DNA from: Luteimonas wenzhouensis
GTDB lineage: Bacteria; Pseudomonadota; Gammaproteobacteria; Xanthomonadales; Xanthomonadaceae
NCBI RefSeq assembly: GCF_007859305.1
Contig: NZ_VOHE01000002.1
Coordinates: forward strand, 596,210 to 660,209
Reading direction: 5' to 3'
DNA length: 64,000 bases
Of this stretch, positions 17,209 through 26,624 are shown piece after piece. Numbering within the stretch: position 1 is the stretch's first letter; every line of letters starts with the position of its first letter. The position numbers were made by a program, and so were the translations under genes. The notes under the pieces were generated by a model that worked only from the letters and a program-made list of their open reading frames with translations, was not told the origin of the DNA and did not search any database.

Positions 17209-17412
17209 TCAGTCGACGACGAAGGTCACGCGCATGTTCACCCGCCACTCGGCGATCCCGCCGTCGGGCGACGTGACCACCTTGGTCTCGTTGATCCAGG
17301 CGCCCTGGATGTTCTTGATGGTCTCCGCGGCCTTGGCCAGGCCAGTGCGCACGGCATCCTCGACGCTGGTGGGCGACGAGGCGTTGAGTTCGATGATCTT
17401 GGCGACGGCCAT
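17209..17412 (-). CDS. dodecin family flavin-binding protein
   Basis: A 67-residue protein, the normal dodecin length. Dodecins form hollow dodecamers that store flavins or CoA. The typical pattern is present: AKIIELNASSPTSVEDAVRTGL, then TIKNIQGAWINETKV with Trp39 positioned for flavin stacking, and a final RVTFVVD strand. The start at 17412 has GGAGG 6 bases upstream; an upstream in-frame extension lacks support. Divergent from aroK, convergent with the kinase gene. Confidence 0.92.
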   Translation of the reverse strand: MAVAKIIELNASSPTSVEDAVRTGLAKAAETIKNIQGAWINETKVVTSPDGGIAEWRVNMRVTFVVD

Positions 17413-17503
17413 GGACTTCCTCCACTGGTGCGACGCAAATGGTCGCGGGTGCAACAGACTGCACCTGCATCCGTTAAGGCAACGGCCACGGTCCGTGGAC
17501 TGC

Positions 17504-17509
17504 TACGAT
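17504..17509 (+). promoter_or_regulatory. -10 box for aroK-aroB, probably leaderless
   Basis: TACGAT (5 of 6) ends 7 bases before the aroK ATG at 17517, with no Shine-Dalgarno sequence between. The mRNA would start at or near the AUG. The -35 is weak. Confidence 0.45.
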
Positions 17510-17516
17510 TCGACGG

Positions 17517-18077
17517 ATGAATCCCGCCCCCAACCTCGTGCTGGTCGGCCCGATGGGCGCCGGCAAGTCCTCGATCGGCCGCCGCCTGGCCGAGCGTTTC
17601 GGCCTGGCCTTCGTCGACGTCGACGGCGAGATCAAGGCGCGCACCGGCGCCAACATCCCCACCATCTTCGAATGCGAGGGTGAGGCCGGCTTCCGCGCGC
17701 GCGAGGCCGCGGTGCTGGCCGACCTGCTGCGGCGCGAAGGCCTGGTGCTCGCGACCGGCGGCGGCGCGGTGCTTGATCCGCGCAACCGCGCGCTGATGCG
17801 CGAGCGTGGCTTCGTGGTCCACCTCAAGGTGAGTCTCGAACGCCAGCTCGAACGCCTGGCGCGCGACCGCAGCCGGCCGCTGATCGCAGGCGACGACCGT
17901 CGCCAGGTGCTCGAACGCCTGTCGGCCGAACGCGCGCCGCTGTACGCCGAAGTCGCCGACCTGGGCTTCGACACCGACCATCTCATCCCCCCGCAAGCCG
18001 CGGGGCGCATCGCCCGGCTGCTCGACGAGCGCTGGACCCGCCCCGCCACCCCTACCCCGCAGGATCACACCGCATGA
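17517..18077 (+). CDS. aroK: shikimate kinase
   Basis: A 186-residue cytosolic kinase for the fifth step of the shikimate pathway (shikimate to shikimate 3-phosphate). Walker A GPMGAGKS is at 11-18, the shikimate-binding segment [11 protein letters not shown] near 34-44, [14 protein letters not shown] near 54-67, and the Walker B-like GGGAV near 81-85; the lid region RSRPLI is near 118. Its last codons overlap the start of aroB by 4 bases (ATGA), the common aroK-aroB arrangement. Confidence 0.97.
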   Translation: MNPAPNLVLVGPMGAGKSSIGRRLAERFGLAFVDVDGEIKARTGANIPTIFECEGEAGFRAREAAVLADLLRREGLVLATGGGAVLDPRNRALMRERGFVVHLKVSLERQLERLARDRSRPLIAGDDRRQVLERLSAERAPLYAEVADLGFDTDHLIPPQAAGRIARLLDERWTRPATPTPQDHTA

Positions 18078-19162
18078 GCCAGCACCTCGGCGTCGACGTC
18101 GGCGGCGCCCATCCCTACCGGATCACGATCGGGCCCGGCCTGGTCGACGACGGCGCGCTGCTCGCCGCCACGCTGCGCGGTGGCGACGCCTTCGTCGTCA
18201 GCGACGACGCGGTCGCCCCGCTGTACCTGCAGCGCGTGCTCGACGCCCTGGCGGCGGCGCGCCCGGGGCTGCGCATCGGCCACTGGACCATGCCCGCGGG
18301 CGAAGGCTCCAAGACGCTGGCCACGTTCGGCCAGGCGATCAACGCGATCGCCAGCGCCGGCATGCGCCGCGACGCCACCGTGTACGCACTCGGCGGCGGC
18401 GTGGTCGGCGACCTGGCCGGGTTCGCGGCCGCGGCCTGGATGCGCGGCGTGGACTGCGTGCAGCTGCCGACCACGCTGCTGGCGATGGTCGATTCCTCGG
18501 TCGGCGGCAAGACCGCGGTCGACCTGCCGCAGGGCAAGAACCTGGTCGGCGCCTTCCATCCGCCGCGTGCGGTGCTCGCCGACACCGCCACCCTGCGCAC
18601 CCTGCCGGCGCGCGAACTGCGCGCGGGCCTGGCCGAGGTGGTGAAGTACGGCGCGATCGTCGACGCTCCGTTCCTCGACTGGCTCGATGCGCGCGCCGAC
18701 GCCCTGCTGGCCGGCGACGACGCCGCGCTGGCCGAGGCGATCGCGCGCAGCTGCGCGCACAAGGCCGCGATCGTCGAACGCGACCCCTACGAGCACGGCG
18801 ACCGTGCCCTGCTCAACTTCGGCCACACCTTCGGCCACGCGATCGAGACCGCGCAGGGCTACGGTGGCCTGATCCACGGTGAGGCGGTGGCCGTAGGCAT
18901 GGTCCAGGCGGCGCGCCTGTCCGAGCGCCTGGGCCTGGCGCCCGCGGCCGACACCGCGCGCCTGCGCGGGCTGCTGCAGCGCTTCGGCCTGCCGGTCGAA
19001 CCGCCCCCGGGGCTGGACCCGGACACCCTGCTGGCACACATGCGTCTGGACAAGAAGGCCGAGGCCGGCGGCCTTCGGTTCGTGGTCTGGGACGGGGCCG
19101 GGCGCGCCCGGATCCTGGCCGGGGTGCCCGAACCCGAGGTCCGGGCGGTGCTGGCGGGGTGA
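18074..19162 (+). CDS. aroB: 3-dehydroquinate synthase
   Basis: A 362-residue NAD- and Zn-dependent enzyme converting DAHP to 3-dehydroquinate, second step of the shikimate pathway. The glycine-rich NAD motif [14 protein letters not shown] lies near 104-117, [21 protein letters not shown] near 131-151, and the metal-ligand segment [12 protein letters not shown] near 247-258 with [11 protein letters not shown] near 265-275. Length is standard. Translationally coupled to aroK. Confidence 0.97.
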   Translation: MSQHLGVDVGGAHPYRITIGPGLVDDGALLAATLRGGDAFVVSDDAVAPLYLQRVLDALAAARPGLRIGHWTMPAGEGSKTLATFGQAINAIASAGMRRDATVYALGGGVVGDLAGFAAAAWMRGVDCVQLPTTLLAMVDSSVGGKTAVDLPQGKNLVGAFHPPRAVLADTATLRTLPARELRAGLAEVVKYGAIVDAPFLDWLDARADALLAGDDAALAEAIARSCAHKAAIVERDPYEHGDRALLNFGHTFGHAIETAQGYGGLIHGEAVAVGMVQAARLSERLGLAPAADTARLRGLLQRFGLPVEPPPGLDPDTLLAHMRLDKKAEAGGLRFVVWDGAGRARILAGVPEPEVRAVLAG

Positions 19163-19193
19163 CCGGCCACCCCGGCGCGGGGCGGCCAGGCCG

Positions 19194-19199
19194 TACAAT
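19194..19199 (+). promoter_or_regulatory. -10 box upstream of the WGR-like gene
   Basis: TACAAT (5 of 6 to consensus) ends 9 bases before the ATG at 19209, leaving room for at most a 2-3 base leader. No Shine-Dalgarno sequence is present. Confidence 0.45.
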
Positions 19200-19208
19200 G
19201 GCCGGCCC

Positions 19209-19463
19209 ATGCGCCTGCTCCTGCAACAACGTCCCGAAGGCCGCGAAGCGCCGCGCTTCGTCCAGCTGACCCTGCAGCCCGACCTGCTGGGCGCCTGGAC
19301 CCTGCTGCGCGAAAGCGGCCAGACCGGTGGCCGCAGCACCCTGCGCCGCGAGCAGTACATGGACCACGCGAGCGCACTGGCGGCGCTGGAGCAGGCGCGC
19401 GACGCGCAGCTCAAGCGCGGCTTCCACCTGGTCTACGCCGAAGGCGCGGGCGCGCCGAAGTGA
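19209..19463 (+). CDS. WGR-like domain protein
   Basis: An 84-residue protein that begins [20 protein letters not shown] and continues with [46 protein letters not shown]. The order of strands, the central GRxG-like turn, the alanine-rich helix and the final K-x-x-GF match the small WGR fold found alone or in poly(ADP-ribose) polymerases and in DNA-associated proteins. Standalone WGR proteins have no settled role. It lies between aroB and hemE in the same direction. Confidence 0.65.
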   Translation: MRLLLQQRPEGREAPRFVQLTLQPDLLGAWTLLRESGQTGGRSTLRREQYMDHASALAALEQARDAQLKRGFHLVYAEGAGAPK

Positions 19464-19590
19464 ACGCGCCCCCCGTGCCCCGGCCGTCCACCGGGACCGC
19501 CCGCCCCACCGCCGCGTTGCCCCCGCCACCGCGGACCGGCACGCGCCCCCTCCCCCTGCCTGCCGCCGGCGCTGGCCGGCCCGGAACGCC

Positions 19591-20664
19591 ATGACCCCGC
19601 CCCTCGCCAACGACCGCTTCCTGCGCGCCCTGCGCCGCGAACCCGTGGACCGCACCCCCGTCTGGCTGATGCGCCAGGCCGGCCGCTACCTGCCCGAGTA
19701 CCGCCAGGTGCGACGCAAGGCCGGCAGCTTCCTGGCCATGGCCAAGCACCCGGAGATCGCCTGCGAGGTGACGCTGCAGCCGCTGCGCAGGTTCCCGCTG
19801 GACGCGGCGATCCTGTTCTCCGACATCCTCACCATCCCCGACGCGATGGGCCTGGGCCTGTACTTCGTCGAGGGCGAAGGCCCGAAGTTCGAACGCCCGG
19901 TGCGCAGCGCCGCCGACATCGCCCGGCTCGGCGTGCCCGACATGGAAGGCGAGTTGCGCTACGTGACCGACGCGGTGCGGGTGATCCGCCGCGAACTGCA
20001 TGGCGCGGTGCCGCTGATCGGCTTCTCCGGCAGCCCCTGGACGCTGGCCTGCTACATGGTCGAGGGCGGCGGCAGCAGGGACTTCGCCCGGATCAAGGCG
20101 ATGGCGCTCAACGACCCGCAGGCGCTGCACGCGCTGCTGTCGGTGAACACCGACGCGGTCATCGCCTACCTGGCGGCCCAGCGCGCGGCCGGCGCGCAGG
20201 CGCTGCAGGTGTTCGACACCTGGGGCGGCGTGCTGTCGCCAGCGATGTACCGCGAATTCTCCCTGCCCTACCTGCAGCGCATCGCGCGCGAACTCGAGCG
20301 CGGCGAGGGCGCGGAGCGCACGCCGCTGATCATCTTCGGCCGCGGCAACGGCGCCTACCTGGAGGACCTGGCCGGCAGCGGCGCCGAAGGCGTCGGCGTG
20401 GACTGGCTGGTGGAGCTGGGCGAGGCCGCGCGCCGCACCGGCCGGCGCGTCGCGGTCCAGGGCAATCTCGACCCGGCCACCCTCTACGGCTCGCCCGAGG
20501 CGGTGCGGCGCGAAGTCCGCCGCGCGCTCGACAGCTGGCGCGACGGCAACGGCGGCTCGCGCGAGGGCCACGTGTTCAACCTCGGCCACGGCATGTCGCC
20601 GGACATGAATCCGGAACACGTCGCGGTGCTGGTCGACGAAGTCCACGCCTACAGCGCGCGCTGA
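19591..20664 (+). CDS. hemE: uroporphyrinogen decarboxylase
   Basis: A 357-residue cytosolic enzyme that decarboxylates the four acetate side chains of uroporphyrinogen III to give coproporphyrinogen III in haem synthesis. Signature 1 ([12 protein letters not shown]) is at 26-37 and signature 2 ([16 protein letters not shown]) near 146-161; FDTWGG near 210 and [11 protein letters not shown] near 330 carry further active-site residues. The start at 19591 fits the family N-terminus; an upstream in-frame extension is proline-rich and unlike the family. Confidence 0.97.
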   Translation: MTPPLANDRFLRALRREPVDRTPVWLMRQAGRYLPEYRQVRRKAGSFLAMAKHPEIACEVTLQPLRRFPLDAAILFSDILTIPDAMGLGLYFVEGEGPKFERPVRSAADIARLGVPDMEGELRYVTDAVRVIRRELHGAVPLIGFSGSPWTLACYMVEGGGSRDFARIKAMALNDPQALHALLSVNTDAVIAYLAAQRAAGAQALQVFDTWGGVLSPAMYREFSLPYLQRIARELERGEGAERTPLIIFGRGNGAYLEDLAGSGAEGVGVDWLVELGEAARRTGRRVAVQGNLDPATLYGSPEAVRREVRRALDSWRDGNGGSREGHVFNLGHGMSPDMNPEHVAVLVDEVHAYSAR

Positions 20665-20687
20665 GGCGCGGCGCCGACACCCGGGGT

Positions 20688-20711
20688 CCGGCACCTTCAG
20701 TGGGGTGCCGG
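20688..20711. terminator. possible hairpin downstream of hemE
   Basis: CCGGCACC at 20688-20695 is complementary to GGTGCCGG at 20704-20711 with an 8-base loop. It sits 24 bases after the hemE stop. No T run follows, so termination is only possible, not shown. Confidence 0.35.
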
Positions 20712-20981
20712 TCCGTCCTTGGCCGAACCATCCCACTCGGCGCCGGCACCACGTAGCGCGGCCTTCAACGCGGCCGTCGTCGTTTCCGGCGGCCATCCTT
20801 CGATTCCCGACACGACTGCGCATTCGCGCATGTGGAAGCGCGGCGTCGCGCAGTGCTCGAAGAACGGGAAACCGTCGCGGCGGTCTGCGACGCGGATCGG
20901 GAGATCACCGTTCGCCAGGGCCCAGCGCCCCAGCTTTCGCAAGTCCGCGATGAGATCCTTGGGGGACCGGCAGCGTCCCAT
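20697..20981 (-). CDS. hypothetical protein, possibly a degenerate remnant
   Basis: A 94-residue open frame on the minus strand. Its end (GIEGWPPETTTAALKAALRGAGAEW) is reminiscent of the C-terminal helix of very small XRE-type regulators, but the first 55 residues do not form a helix-turn-helix. No start signal is clear. It may be a real orphan gene or the tail of a decayed one; confidence is low. Confidence 0.3.
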   Translation of the reverse strand: MGRCRSPKDLIADLRKLGRWALANGDLPIRVADRRDGFPFFEHCATPRFHMRECAVVSGIEGWPPETTTAALKAALRGAGAEWDGSAKDGPAPH

Positions 20982-21240
20982 GGACTGCGATCCAGCGACC
21001 AGGGTCAGGGTCCGGCCGGATGTGTTCGATCGCGCCAGACTGCCGCGGCATCCCGGATCCGGGCGCGGCTGCGCATCCTCCGATCACTCATCTCCTTGTC
21101 ATGCAGCTCCCTGCAACAGCGAACTTGCCGGAGAGGCGGCGCCGTTTCCGACACGTACGCGATGAGCCGCAAGACTGATGCCCGCGTGACGCCACGCCTT
21201 TCCAGGGCCGGCCAGCGACGAACCCAGCCACCGATCGCAC
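20982..21240. other. non-coding or decayed stretch
   Basis: About 260 bases in which no frame on either strand shows the strong GC third-position bias seen elsewhere in the window, and no protein family is recognisable. Base composition is less GC-rich than the flanks. It may hold the remains of a gene ending at 20697. Confidence 0.45.
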
Positions 21241-22095
21241 CTACGGATCGGGCGGCGCAGGCTCGTGCCGCACGCGCAGGAAGCGAGCGAACCGCGGCAG
21301 TCCATTGACGGTGTGGCCGCTGTAGCGATAGGTCACCAGGCTGCCGACCGGCGGCGGTGCGGCGCGCTGGGCATCGGTCAGGCCGCTGCCCAGGCGGAAG
21401 CGCACGCCGTCCCCGCGCTCGACCAGCAGCGCGCCGGTCATGCCCGCGTACTTGCCGCGGCCCGGCAGGTGCGCGACCACGCGCGCCTCGGCATCGGCAT
21501 GCGGTTTGAGCTTGCGCAGGCCGTCGCTGCGCCCGGCGCGGTAGCGCGCGTCGTGATGGTGCAGCATCAGTCCTTCGCCGCCAGCGGCGACCACGGCCTG
21601 CAGCCGCGCCTGCAGTACCGCCGCATCGGGGACGCGGAACTGCGGCACCGGCTGCAGCCAGGCGATGGCGGCACCGTCGAGCAGTCTGCGCAGCTCCGAC
21701 AGCCGTTCGCCGAAGCCGCCGGCGTGCCCGGGCAGGTCGAAGACCATGAAGCGCACCTGCCGCCAGGCGCCGTCGTCCCGATGCCCGGCGCGCACGAGGC
21801 CGCTGACCTGGTCGAAGCGGCCGCGGCCGATCCACAGCTCGCCGTCCATCGCCACCGTCGGCCAGCCGGCGACGAACCAGTCCGGCGCCTCGATGCGGCG
21901 GCCGCCGCGGGTCCACAGCGCGCGCCCGTCCCAGCGCCCGCGCACGCCGTCGAGCTTCTCGCTGACCCAGTAGTCGGCCGCCTCCACGCTGCTGTCGTAG
22001 TCGGTGGCCAGCATGAGCGGAGGCGGTTGCGCGGCGCCGGACCCGGCGGGCGCGAGCAGCAGGATGGACAGCAGCAGCAAGAGGCAGGCACGCAT
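21241..22095 (-). CDS. ligE: exported ATP-dependent DNA ligase (Lig E type)
   Basis: A 284-residue minimal ATP-dependent DNA ligase with a signal peptide (MRACLLLLLSILLLAPAGSGAA). Motif I, SEKLDGVRGRW at 45-55, holds the nucleophilic Lys47 that takes the AMP; motif III-like VAMDGELW is near 81-88, motif IV EGLMLHH near 190, and motif V GLRKLKPHADAEA near 208. The OB domain follows. Lig E enzymes are periplasmic or extracellular and lack extra DNA-binding domains; links to competence and extracellular DNA have been proposed. The start was placed at the ATG that yields the signal peptide; the frame stays open further upstream without family match. Confidence 0.88.
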   Translation of the reverse strand: MRACLLLLLSILLLAPAGSGAAQPPPLMLATDYDSSVEAADYWVSEKLDGVRGRWDGRALWTRGGRRIEAPDWFVAGWPTVAMDGELWIGRGRFDQVSGLVRAGHRDDGAWRQVRFMVFDLPGHAGGFGERLSELRRLLDGAAIAWLQPVPQFRVPDAAVLQARLQAVVAAGGEGLMLHHHDARYRAGRSDGLRKLKPHADAEARVVAHLPGRGKYAGMTGALLVERGDGVRFRLGSGLTDAQRAAPPPVGSLVTYRYSGHTVNGLPRFARFLRVRHEPAPPDP

Positions 22096-22216
22096 GGCGC
22101 GGTCCCACTGGGGCGATGCCCTCATCGTCCCGCCCGCACGGCCTCGCGCGTATCGGCCCCACTCCGACGCTCGGGTCGGATCATGGCGCGTGCGCGCGTC
22201 GGTCCCGACCCTGCGA

Positions 22217-25200
22217 CTAGGCCGACGGCCTGGCCGGAAGCACGGCCGCCAACGCCTGCGCCAGCATCGCCCCGGTGACCGGCTTGCGCAGGAATGCGTC
22301 GAAACCCGCCTTGGCCGCAGCGGCCTCGGCGTCGGCGTCGGTGCGGGCGGTGACGGCGACCAGGGGCCCGGCGAAGCCGTTCTGGCGCAGCAGCGGCGCC
22401 AGGGCCAGGCCGTCGATGCCGGGCAGGTCGAGGTCGAGCAGGGCCGCGTCGAACGGCTGGCCGGCGATCTCCGACAAGGCGGCCAGGCCATGCGCGACGC
22501 GGCGGACACGATGGCCCTGGCCTTCGAGCAGGCCGGCGATCACGTCGGCGACGGCATCCTCGTCCTCGACCAGCAGCAGGCGCAGGCCGTGCGGTGCCCG
22601 CCCCTCGGGTGGAGCGTCCGGAGCGCCGGGTGGGGCGGCGGCGGAACGCAGCGGGAGCAGCACGCGGAACGTCGTGCCCTCGCCCGGCGCGCTCTCGAGT
22701 TCGATCCGCCCGCCCATCGCCGCGGCCAGCTCCTGCGAGATCGCCAGTCCCAGCCCGCTGCCGCCATAGCGGGCGCTGGTGCGCGCGCCCTCGGCCTGCT
22801 CGAAGCGGCGGAACAGGCGCTGCTTCTGCTCCTCGTTGAGGCCGGGGCCGGTATCGCGCACGGTCAGGCACACGCCGCCGGGATACGGTGCAGCCTGCAG
22901 CGCGACGCTGCCGCGCTCGGTGAACTTGGCCGCGTTGCCGAGCAGGTTGAGCAGGATCTGCCGCACCCGTCCGGCGTCGCCGAGGACCCAGCGCGGCAGC
23001 GCCGGGTCGATGCTGCAATCGAACCCGAGCCCCCGCCGTTCGAGCAGCGGCGCGTGGAACGCCGCGGTCTCGCGCACCAGCGCGTGCAGGTCGAGCGGCT
23101 CGTCCACCAGCTCCAGCCGGCCGGCCTCGATCTTCGCCAGGTCGAGCGCGTCATTGACCAGGCGCAGCAGGTGCTCGCCGGCGCGGCGGATCGACTCGAC
23201 GTGGCCGCGCTGGCGGGCGTCCAGCTGGGTGCTCGCCAGCAGCTCGCTCATGCCCAGCACCGCGGTCATCGGCGTGCGCACCTCGTGTCCCAACGTCGCC
23301 AGGAACCGGGTCTTGGCGACCGAGGCCTGGAGTGCGAGTTCGTGCCGCTGTTCGGCCAGCTGCCATTCGTGGCGCCGCTTGAGCCGCGCGCGGTACTGCA
23401 GCCCGAGCAGACCGAGCAGCGCCAGCGCGGCCAGCGTCCAGGCCGCCATCGCCGCCGGCGTGCGCCACCAGGGCTGCTGTACCTCCAGCGCCAGGCGCCG
23501 CGCCGGCATCCAGTCGTCGTCGGCGGTGCGCGCCTGCACCTCCAGCCGGTAGCGGCCGTGGTCCAGGCGCGGGAACTGGCGCTCGCCCACCGCGCCGACC
23601 TCGACCCAGGCCGGGTCGTAGCCCTCGAGCCGGAAGCGGTAGCGATGGGCGTGGGCGTCGGTGAACGAGAGCAGGCGCGCGGACACGCGCAGGTCGCGGT
23701 CGTCGTGGCGCAGCCGGATCGGGGCATCGGGCGCGAAGTCGACCGTGCGGTCGCCGCGGCGCACGCTCACCGACTCGATCGCCAGGTTCGGCGAGCGTGC
23801 ACCCTCCTGCACCTGGCGCGGATGGAACAGCAGCAGGCCGTCGGCGGTCCCGACCGCGATGTAGCCGCGGGCCGAGGGCTCGAACTGGTATTCGCTGAAC
23901 TGCTGGCTGGGCAGGCCGTCGAGCACGCTGTACAGGCGCAGGCGGTCGTGGCCGGGGTCGTAGCGCACCAGGCCGCGCGGCGTGCTCATCCACACCACGC
24001 CCTGGCCGTCGGCGACCAGGCCGCCGGGCGCCACCGCCGGCAACCCCTGGCGCGCGTCGACGGTGCGCTCGGCCACCAGTTCGGCGCCGTCCCAGCGGTA
24101 GGCCACCAGCATGCCGTTGCCGCCCACCCACACCCGGTCGCCGGCGCCGAAGCCGAACGCGAACACCTGCCAGTCCGGGCCGCCGGGCACCGGCTCGAAC
24201 CGGCGCGCGCCGGCGTTCCACATCAGCAGGCCGACGCGGGTCGCCAGCCACAGCGCGCCGTCGGGGCCGCGCGACATCTGGCGCAGGGCGTTGTTGGCGG
24301 GGAAGCCCTCCGGGCCGCCGGCCTCGATCACCTGGCGGACGCGGCCGTCGGCGTCGCGCCGCTGCAGCATGTCGTTCGCGCCCAGCCACACGCCGCCATC
24401 GGGTTCGCCCACGATGTAGCCCACGATGCCGCCGGGCGCGGCGTCGACCGCGTCGCTGCGATGCCAGCGCGACACCCGGCCGCTGCCCGGCTCCCAGCGC
24501 GTCACCGTGCCGTGGCAGCCGATCCACACGCTGCGGTCGACCATTTCGCGCGCCACGTACGGCAGCCGGTCGCCACAGACGCGCTCGAGCCGGTGCTCAA
24601 GCCGCGCCGAATGCGGATCGAGCCAGTCGAGCACGCCGCCGGTCCCCACCAGCCACAGCCCACCGTCACGCGCGGCGGTGACGCTGTAGACGAAGGCGTT
24701 CGCCGCCGAGGCCGGGTCGTCCAGCACCCGCCGCAGCACGGTGAAGTTGCGCCAGTTGGCCGGCAGGTGCCACAGCCCCATCTCGGAGCTGGCGAACCAC
24801 AGGCCACCCTCGCGGTCCTCCAGCGCCGCCGACCACGACGGACGCACCAGGCCGCGGCTGGTGTTGCTGTAGAGCGGGACGTCGTGCACCACACCGTCGC
24901 GTTCGACCGACAGCCCGCTGCGCGTGTCCAGCCAGTGCGCGCCCTGGCGGTCCTGCACCAGCATGCCCAGCGGCGGATGGCCCAGCACCGGGTCGCGCCA
25001 GGGCGCCTGCTCCATGCGCCCGCTGGCGGCGCGGTGCACGAAGGCGCCGGCGGCGGTGGCGATCCACATGTCGCCGTCGCGGTCGGGCACCAGCGCGTTC
25101 ACCGCCGGGGGCGGGTGCATGTCGTGCATCAGGCGCTCGAAGTCGCGGCCGGTCCAGCGCGCCACGCCGTGGTAGGTGCCGACCCACAGCCGCCCCGCGG

Positions 25201-25786
25201 CGTCGGTCCGCAGCCAGGTCACCGAGGCCGAGGGCAGGCTGCGCGGGTCGCCCGGCTCGGGCATGAAGCGGGTGATGCGCCCGTCGCGGCCGAGCCGGTG
25301 CAGGCCACCGTCGGCGGTGCCGAACCAGATCGCGCCATCGGACGTCTGCGCCAGCGACCAGACGTCGTTGCTGCCGATGCGCGGATCGCCATCGCGGCCG
25401 TAATGGGTGAAGGCCCGGCGCTGCACGTCGAGCATCGACAACCCGCCGTTCTGGGTGCCCACCCACACCCGGTCCTCGCGGTCGACCAGCACCGTCCACA
25501 CGTGGTTGTCGCGCAGGCCGTCGCCCACGCGCCAGACGCGGTAGCCCACGCCGTCGTAGCGCGCCAGCCCGTCGCGGGTGGCGATCCAGAGATAGCCCTG
25601 GCGGTCCTCGGCCAGCGCATTGATGCGGTTGGACGGCAGCCCGTCGTAGACGCTGATCTGGCGCGGCATCGGCAGCGGCGGCCCGCCCGCCGCCATGGCG
25701 GTCTCCACGCCGGCCGCCGGCGGCGCGCACAGCGCCAGCGCGGCCAGCAGCCCGCCCGCGCATGCTGTCGTGACCAATCCCCGCAC
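22217..25786 (-). CDS. hybrid two-component sensor kinase with double beta-propeller sensor
   Basis: A 1189-residue protein starting at GTG 25786, chosen because GGAGG lies 4 bases upstream and the next residues form a signal peptide (RGLVTTACAGGLLAALALCA). About 700 periplasmic residues carry two-component-regulator propeller repeats (QISVYDGLPSNRINALAEDRQGYLWIAT and similar), then a Y_Y_Y domain near 690-750 and one membrane helix near 770. The cytoplasmic part has HisKA with His834 in GHEVRTPM, an HATPase_c domain and a C-terminal receiver with Asp1118 in LLDLDLPG. No response regulator or transporter gene is adjacent, so it is an orphan. Such sensors often detect oligosaccharides, but the signal is unknown. 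Confidence 0.92.
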   Translation of the reverse strand: MRGLVTTACAGGLLAALALCAPPAAGVETAMAAGGPPLPMPRQISVYDGLPSNRINALAEDRQGYLWIATRDGLARYDGVGYRVWRVGDGLRDNHVWTVLVDREDRVWVGTQNGGLSMLDVQRRAFTHYGRDGDPRIGSNDVWSLAQTSDGAIWFGTADGGLHRLGRDGRITRFMPEPGDPRSLPSASVTWLRTDAAGRLWVGTYHGVARWTGRDFERLMHDMHPPPAVNALVPDRDGDMWIATAAGAFVHRAASGRMEQAPWRDPVLGHPPLGMLVQDRQGAHWLDTRSGLSVERDGVVHDVPLYSNTSRGLVRPSWSAALEDREGGLWFASSEMGLWHLPANWRNFTVLRRVLDDPASAANAFVYSVTAARDGGLWLVGTGGVLDWLDPHSARLEHRLERVCGDRLPYVAREMVDRSVWIGCHGTVTRWEPGSGRVSRWHRSDAVDAAPGGIVGYIVGEPDGGVWLGANDMLQRRDADGRVRQVIEAGGPEGFPANNALRQMSRGPDGALWLATRVGLLMWNAGARRFEPVPGGPDWQVFAFGFGAGDRVWVGGNGMLVAYRWDGAELVAERTVDARQGLPAVAPGGLVADGQGVVWMSTPRGLVRYDPGHDRLRLYSVLDGLPSQQFSEYQFEPSARGYIAVGTADGLLLFHPRQVQEGARSPNLAIESVSVRRGDRTVDFAPDAPIRLRHDDRDLRVSARLLSFTDAHAHRYRFRLEGYDPAWVEVGAVGERQFPRLDHGRYRLEVQARTADDDWMPARRLALEVQQPWWRTPAAMAAWTLAALALLGLLGLQYRARLKRRHEWQLAEQRHELALQASVAKTRFLATLGHEVRTPMTAVLGMSELLASTQLDARQRGHVESIRRAGEHLLRLVNDALDLAKIEAGRLELVDEPLDLHALVRETAAFHAPLLERRGLGFDCSIDPALPRWVLGDAGRVRQILLNLLGNAAKFTERGSVALQAAPYPGGVCLTVRDTGPGLNEEQKQRLFRRFEQAEGARTSARYGGSGLGLAISQELAAAMGGRIELESAPGEGTTFRVLLPLRSAAAPPGAPDAPPEGRAPHGLRLLLVEDEDAVADVIAGLLEGQGHRVRRVAHGLAALSEIAGQPFDAALLDLDLPGIDGLALAPLLRQNGFAGPLVAVTARTDADAEAAAAKAGFDAFLRKPVTGAMLAQALAAVLPARPSA

Positions 25787-25883
25787 CCGGCCTCCCGGTC
25801 TGTCGTGCCTCCCTGGCGCCCGCGGCACGTGGCCCGGCATCCTCGCAACGCAACGTTGCCGGTGCAAGTGCGCGCGGCCGGCC

Positions 25884-25889
25884 TAGAAT
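25884..25889 (+). promoter_or_regulatory. -10 box for the YceI operon, probably leaderless
   Basis: TAGAAT (5 of 6) ends 6 bases before the GTG start at 25896, with no ribosome-binding site between. Confidence 0.45.
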
Positions 25890-25895
25890 GCCCGC

Positions 25896-26624
25896 GTGCA
25901 AGCCGCCACCGCCACCGCGCCTTCCCCACGCCGACGCCGGCGTCCGCCGCCGGCCTGGCTGCTGCTGGCGCTGGCGGCGCTGCCGGCCTGGGCGCAGCCG
26001 CCCGCCTGGACGCTGGACCCGGTTCACACCCGGGTGCTGGTCGCGGTCGACCACGCCGGGTTCTCCAGCGCGCTGGGCACGCTGTCCGGGGCCACCGGCA
26101 CGCTGCGCTACATGCCTGGCGACTGGACCGGCGCGGAGGTGGAGGTCGAGATCCCGCTGCAGCGCCTGGACTTCGGCGACGCGGCCTGGAACCGGGCCAC
26201 GCTCGGCCGCGGCCTGCTCGACGCTTCCACCTACCCGGTGGCCCGCTTCCGCTCCACCCGGGTGGAGCCGATCGACGAGCGGCATGCGCGCGTCGCGGGC
26301 GTGCTCAATCTGCGCGGGATCGAGCGCGAGGTGGTGCTGGAGGTGCGCATGAACGCCGCCAGGCGCCACCCGCTGCCGCCGTTCCGGCGCACGGTCGGCT
26401 TTTCCGCCGCCACGGTGCTCAGCCGCAGGGCGTTCGGCGTCGACGCCTGGCCGTCGATGATCGGCGATCGGGTCGAGCTATGGATCGAAGCCGAGGCAAC
26501 GCGCACCCGCGGCAGCCGTGACGAGGCGCCGGACGATCCCGATCCCGCGCAGGCCGCGGACGCCGCCGCAAACCACGACGCCACCCCGACTCCCCCGCCC
26601 TCCGACACCGATCCAGGACCATGA
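25896..26624 (+). CDS. YceI family protein with Asp/Pro-rich tail
   Basis: A 242-residue protein starting with GTG. After a basic N-terminus and hydrophobic signal (AWLLLALAALPAWAQ) comes a lipocalin-like YceI domain, opening with WTLDPVHTRVLVAVDHAGFSSALG, the family signature. YceI proteins bind polyisoprenoids in the periplasm. The last 40 residues are an acidic, proline-rich low-complexity tail, unusual for the family. It overlaps the next gene by 4 bases (ATGA), making a three-gene operon with cytochrome b561 and a second YceI. Confidence 0.85.
   Translation: MQAATATAPSPRRRRRPPPAWLLLALAALPAWAQPPAWTLDPVHTRVLVAVDHAGFSSALGTLSGATGTLRYMPGDWTGAEVEVEIPLQRLDFGDAAWNRATLGRGLLDASTYPVARFRSTRVEPIDERHARVAGVLNLRGIEREVVLEVRMNAARRHPLPPFRRTVGFSAATVLSRRAFGVDAWPSMIGDRVELWIEAEATRTRGSRDEAPDDPDPAQAADAAANHDATPTPPPSDTDPGP

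Noticed and set aside
14360..17470. A 1036-residue open frame on the minus strand opposite the wHTH-kinase gene
   Set aside because: It is a by-product of very high GC at third positions; its composition is low-complexity (Gln/Ala/Arg-rich) and no family matches, while the opposite strand has clear kinase motifs.
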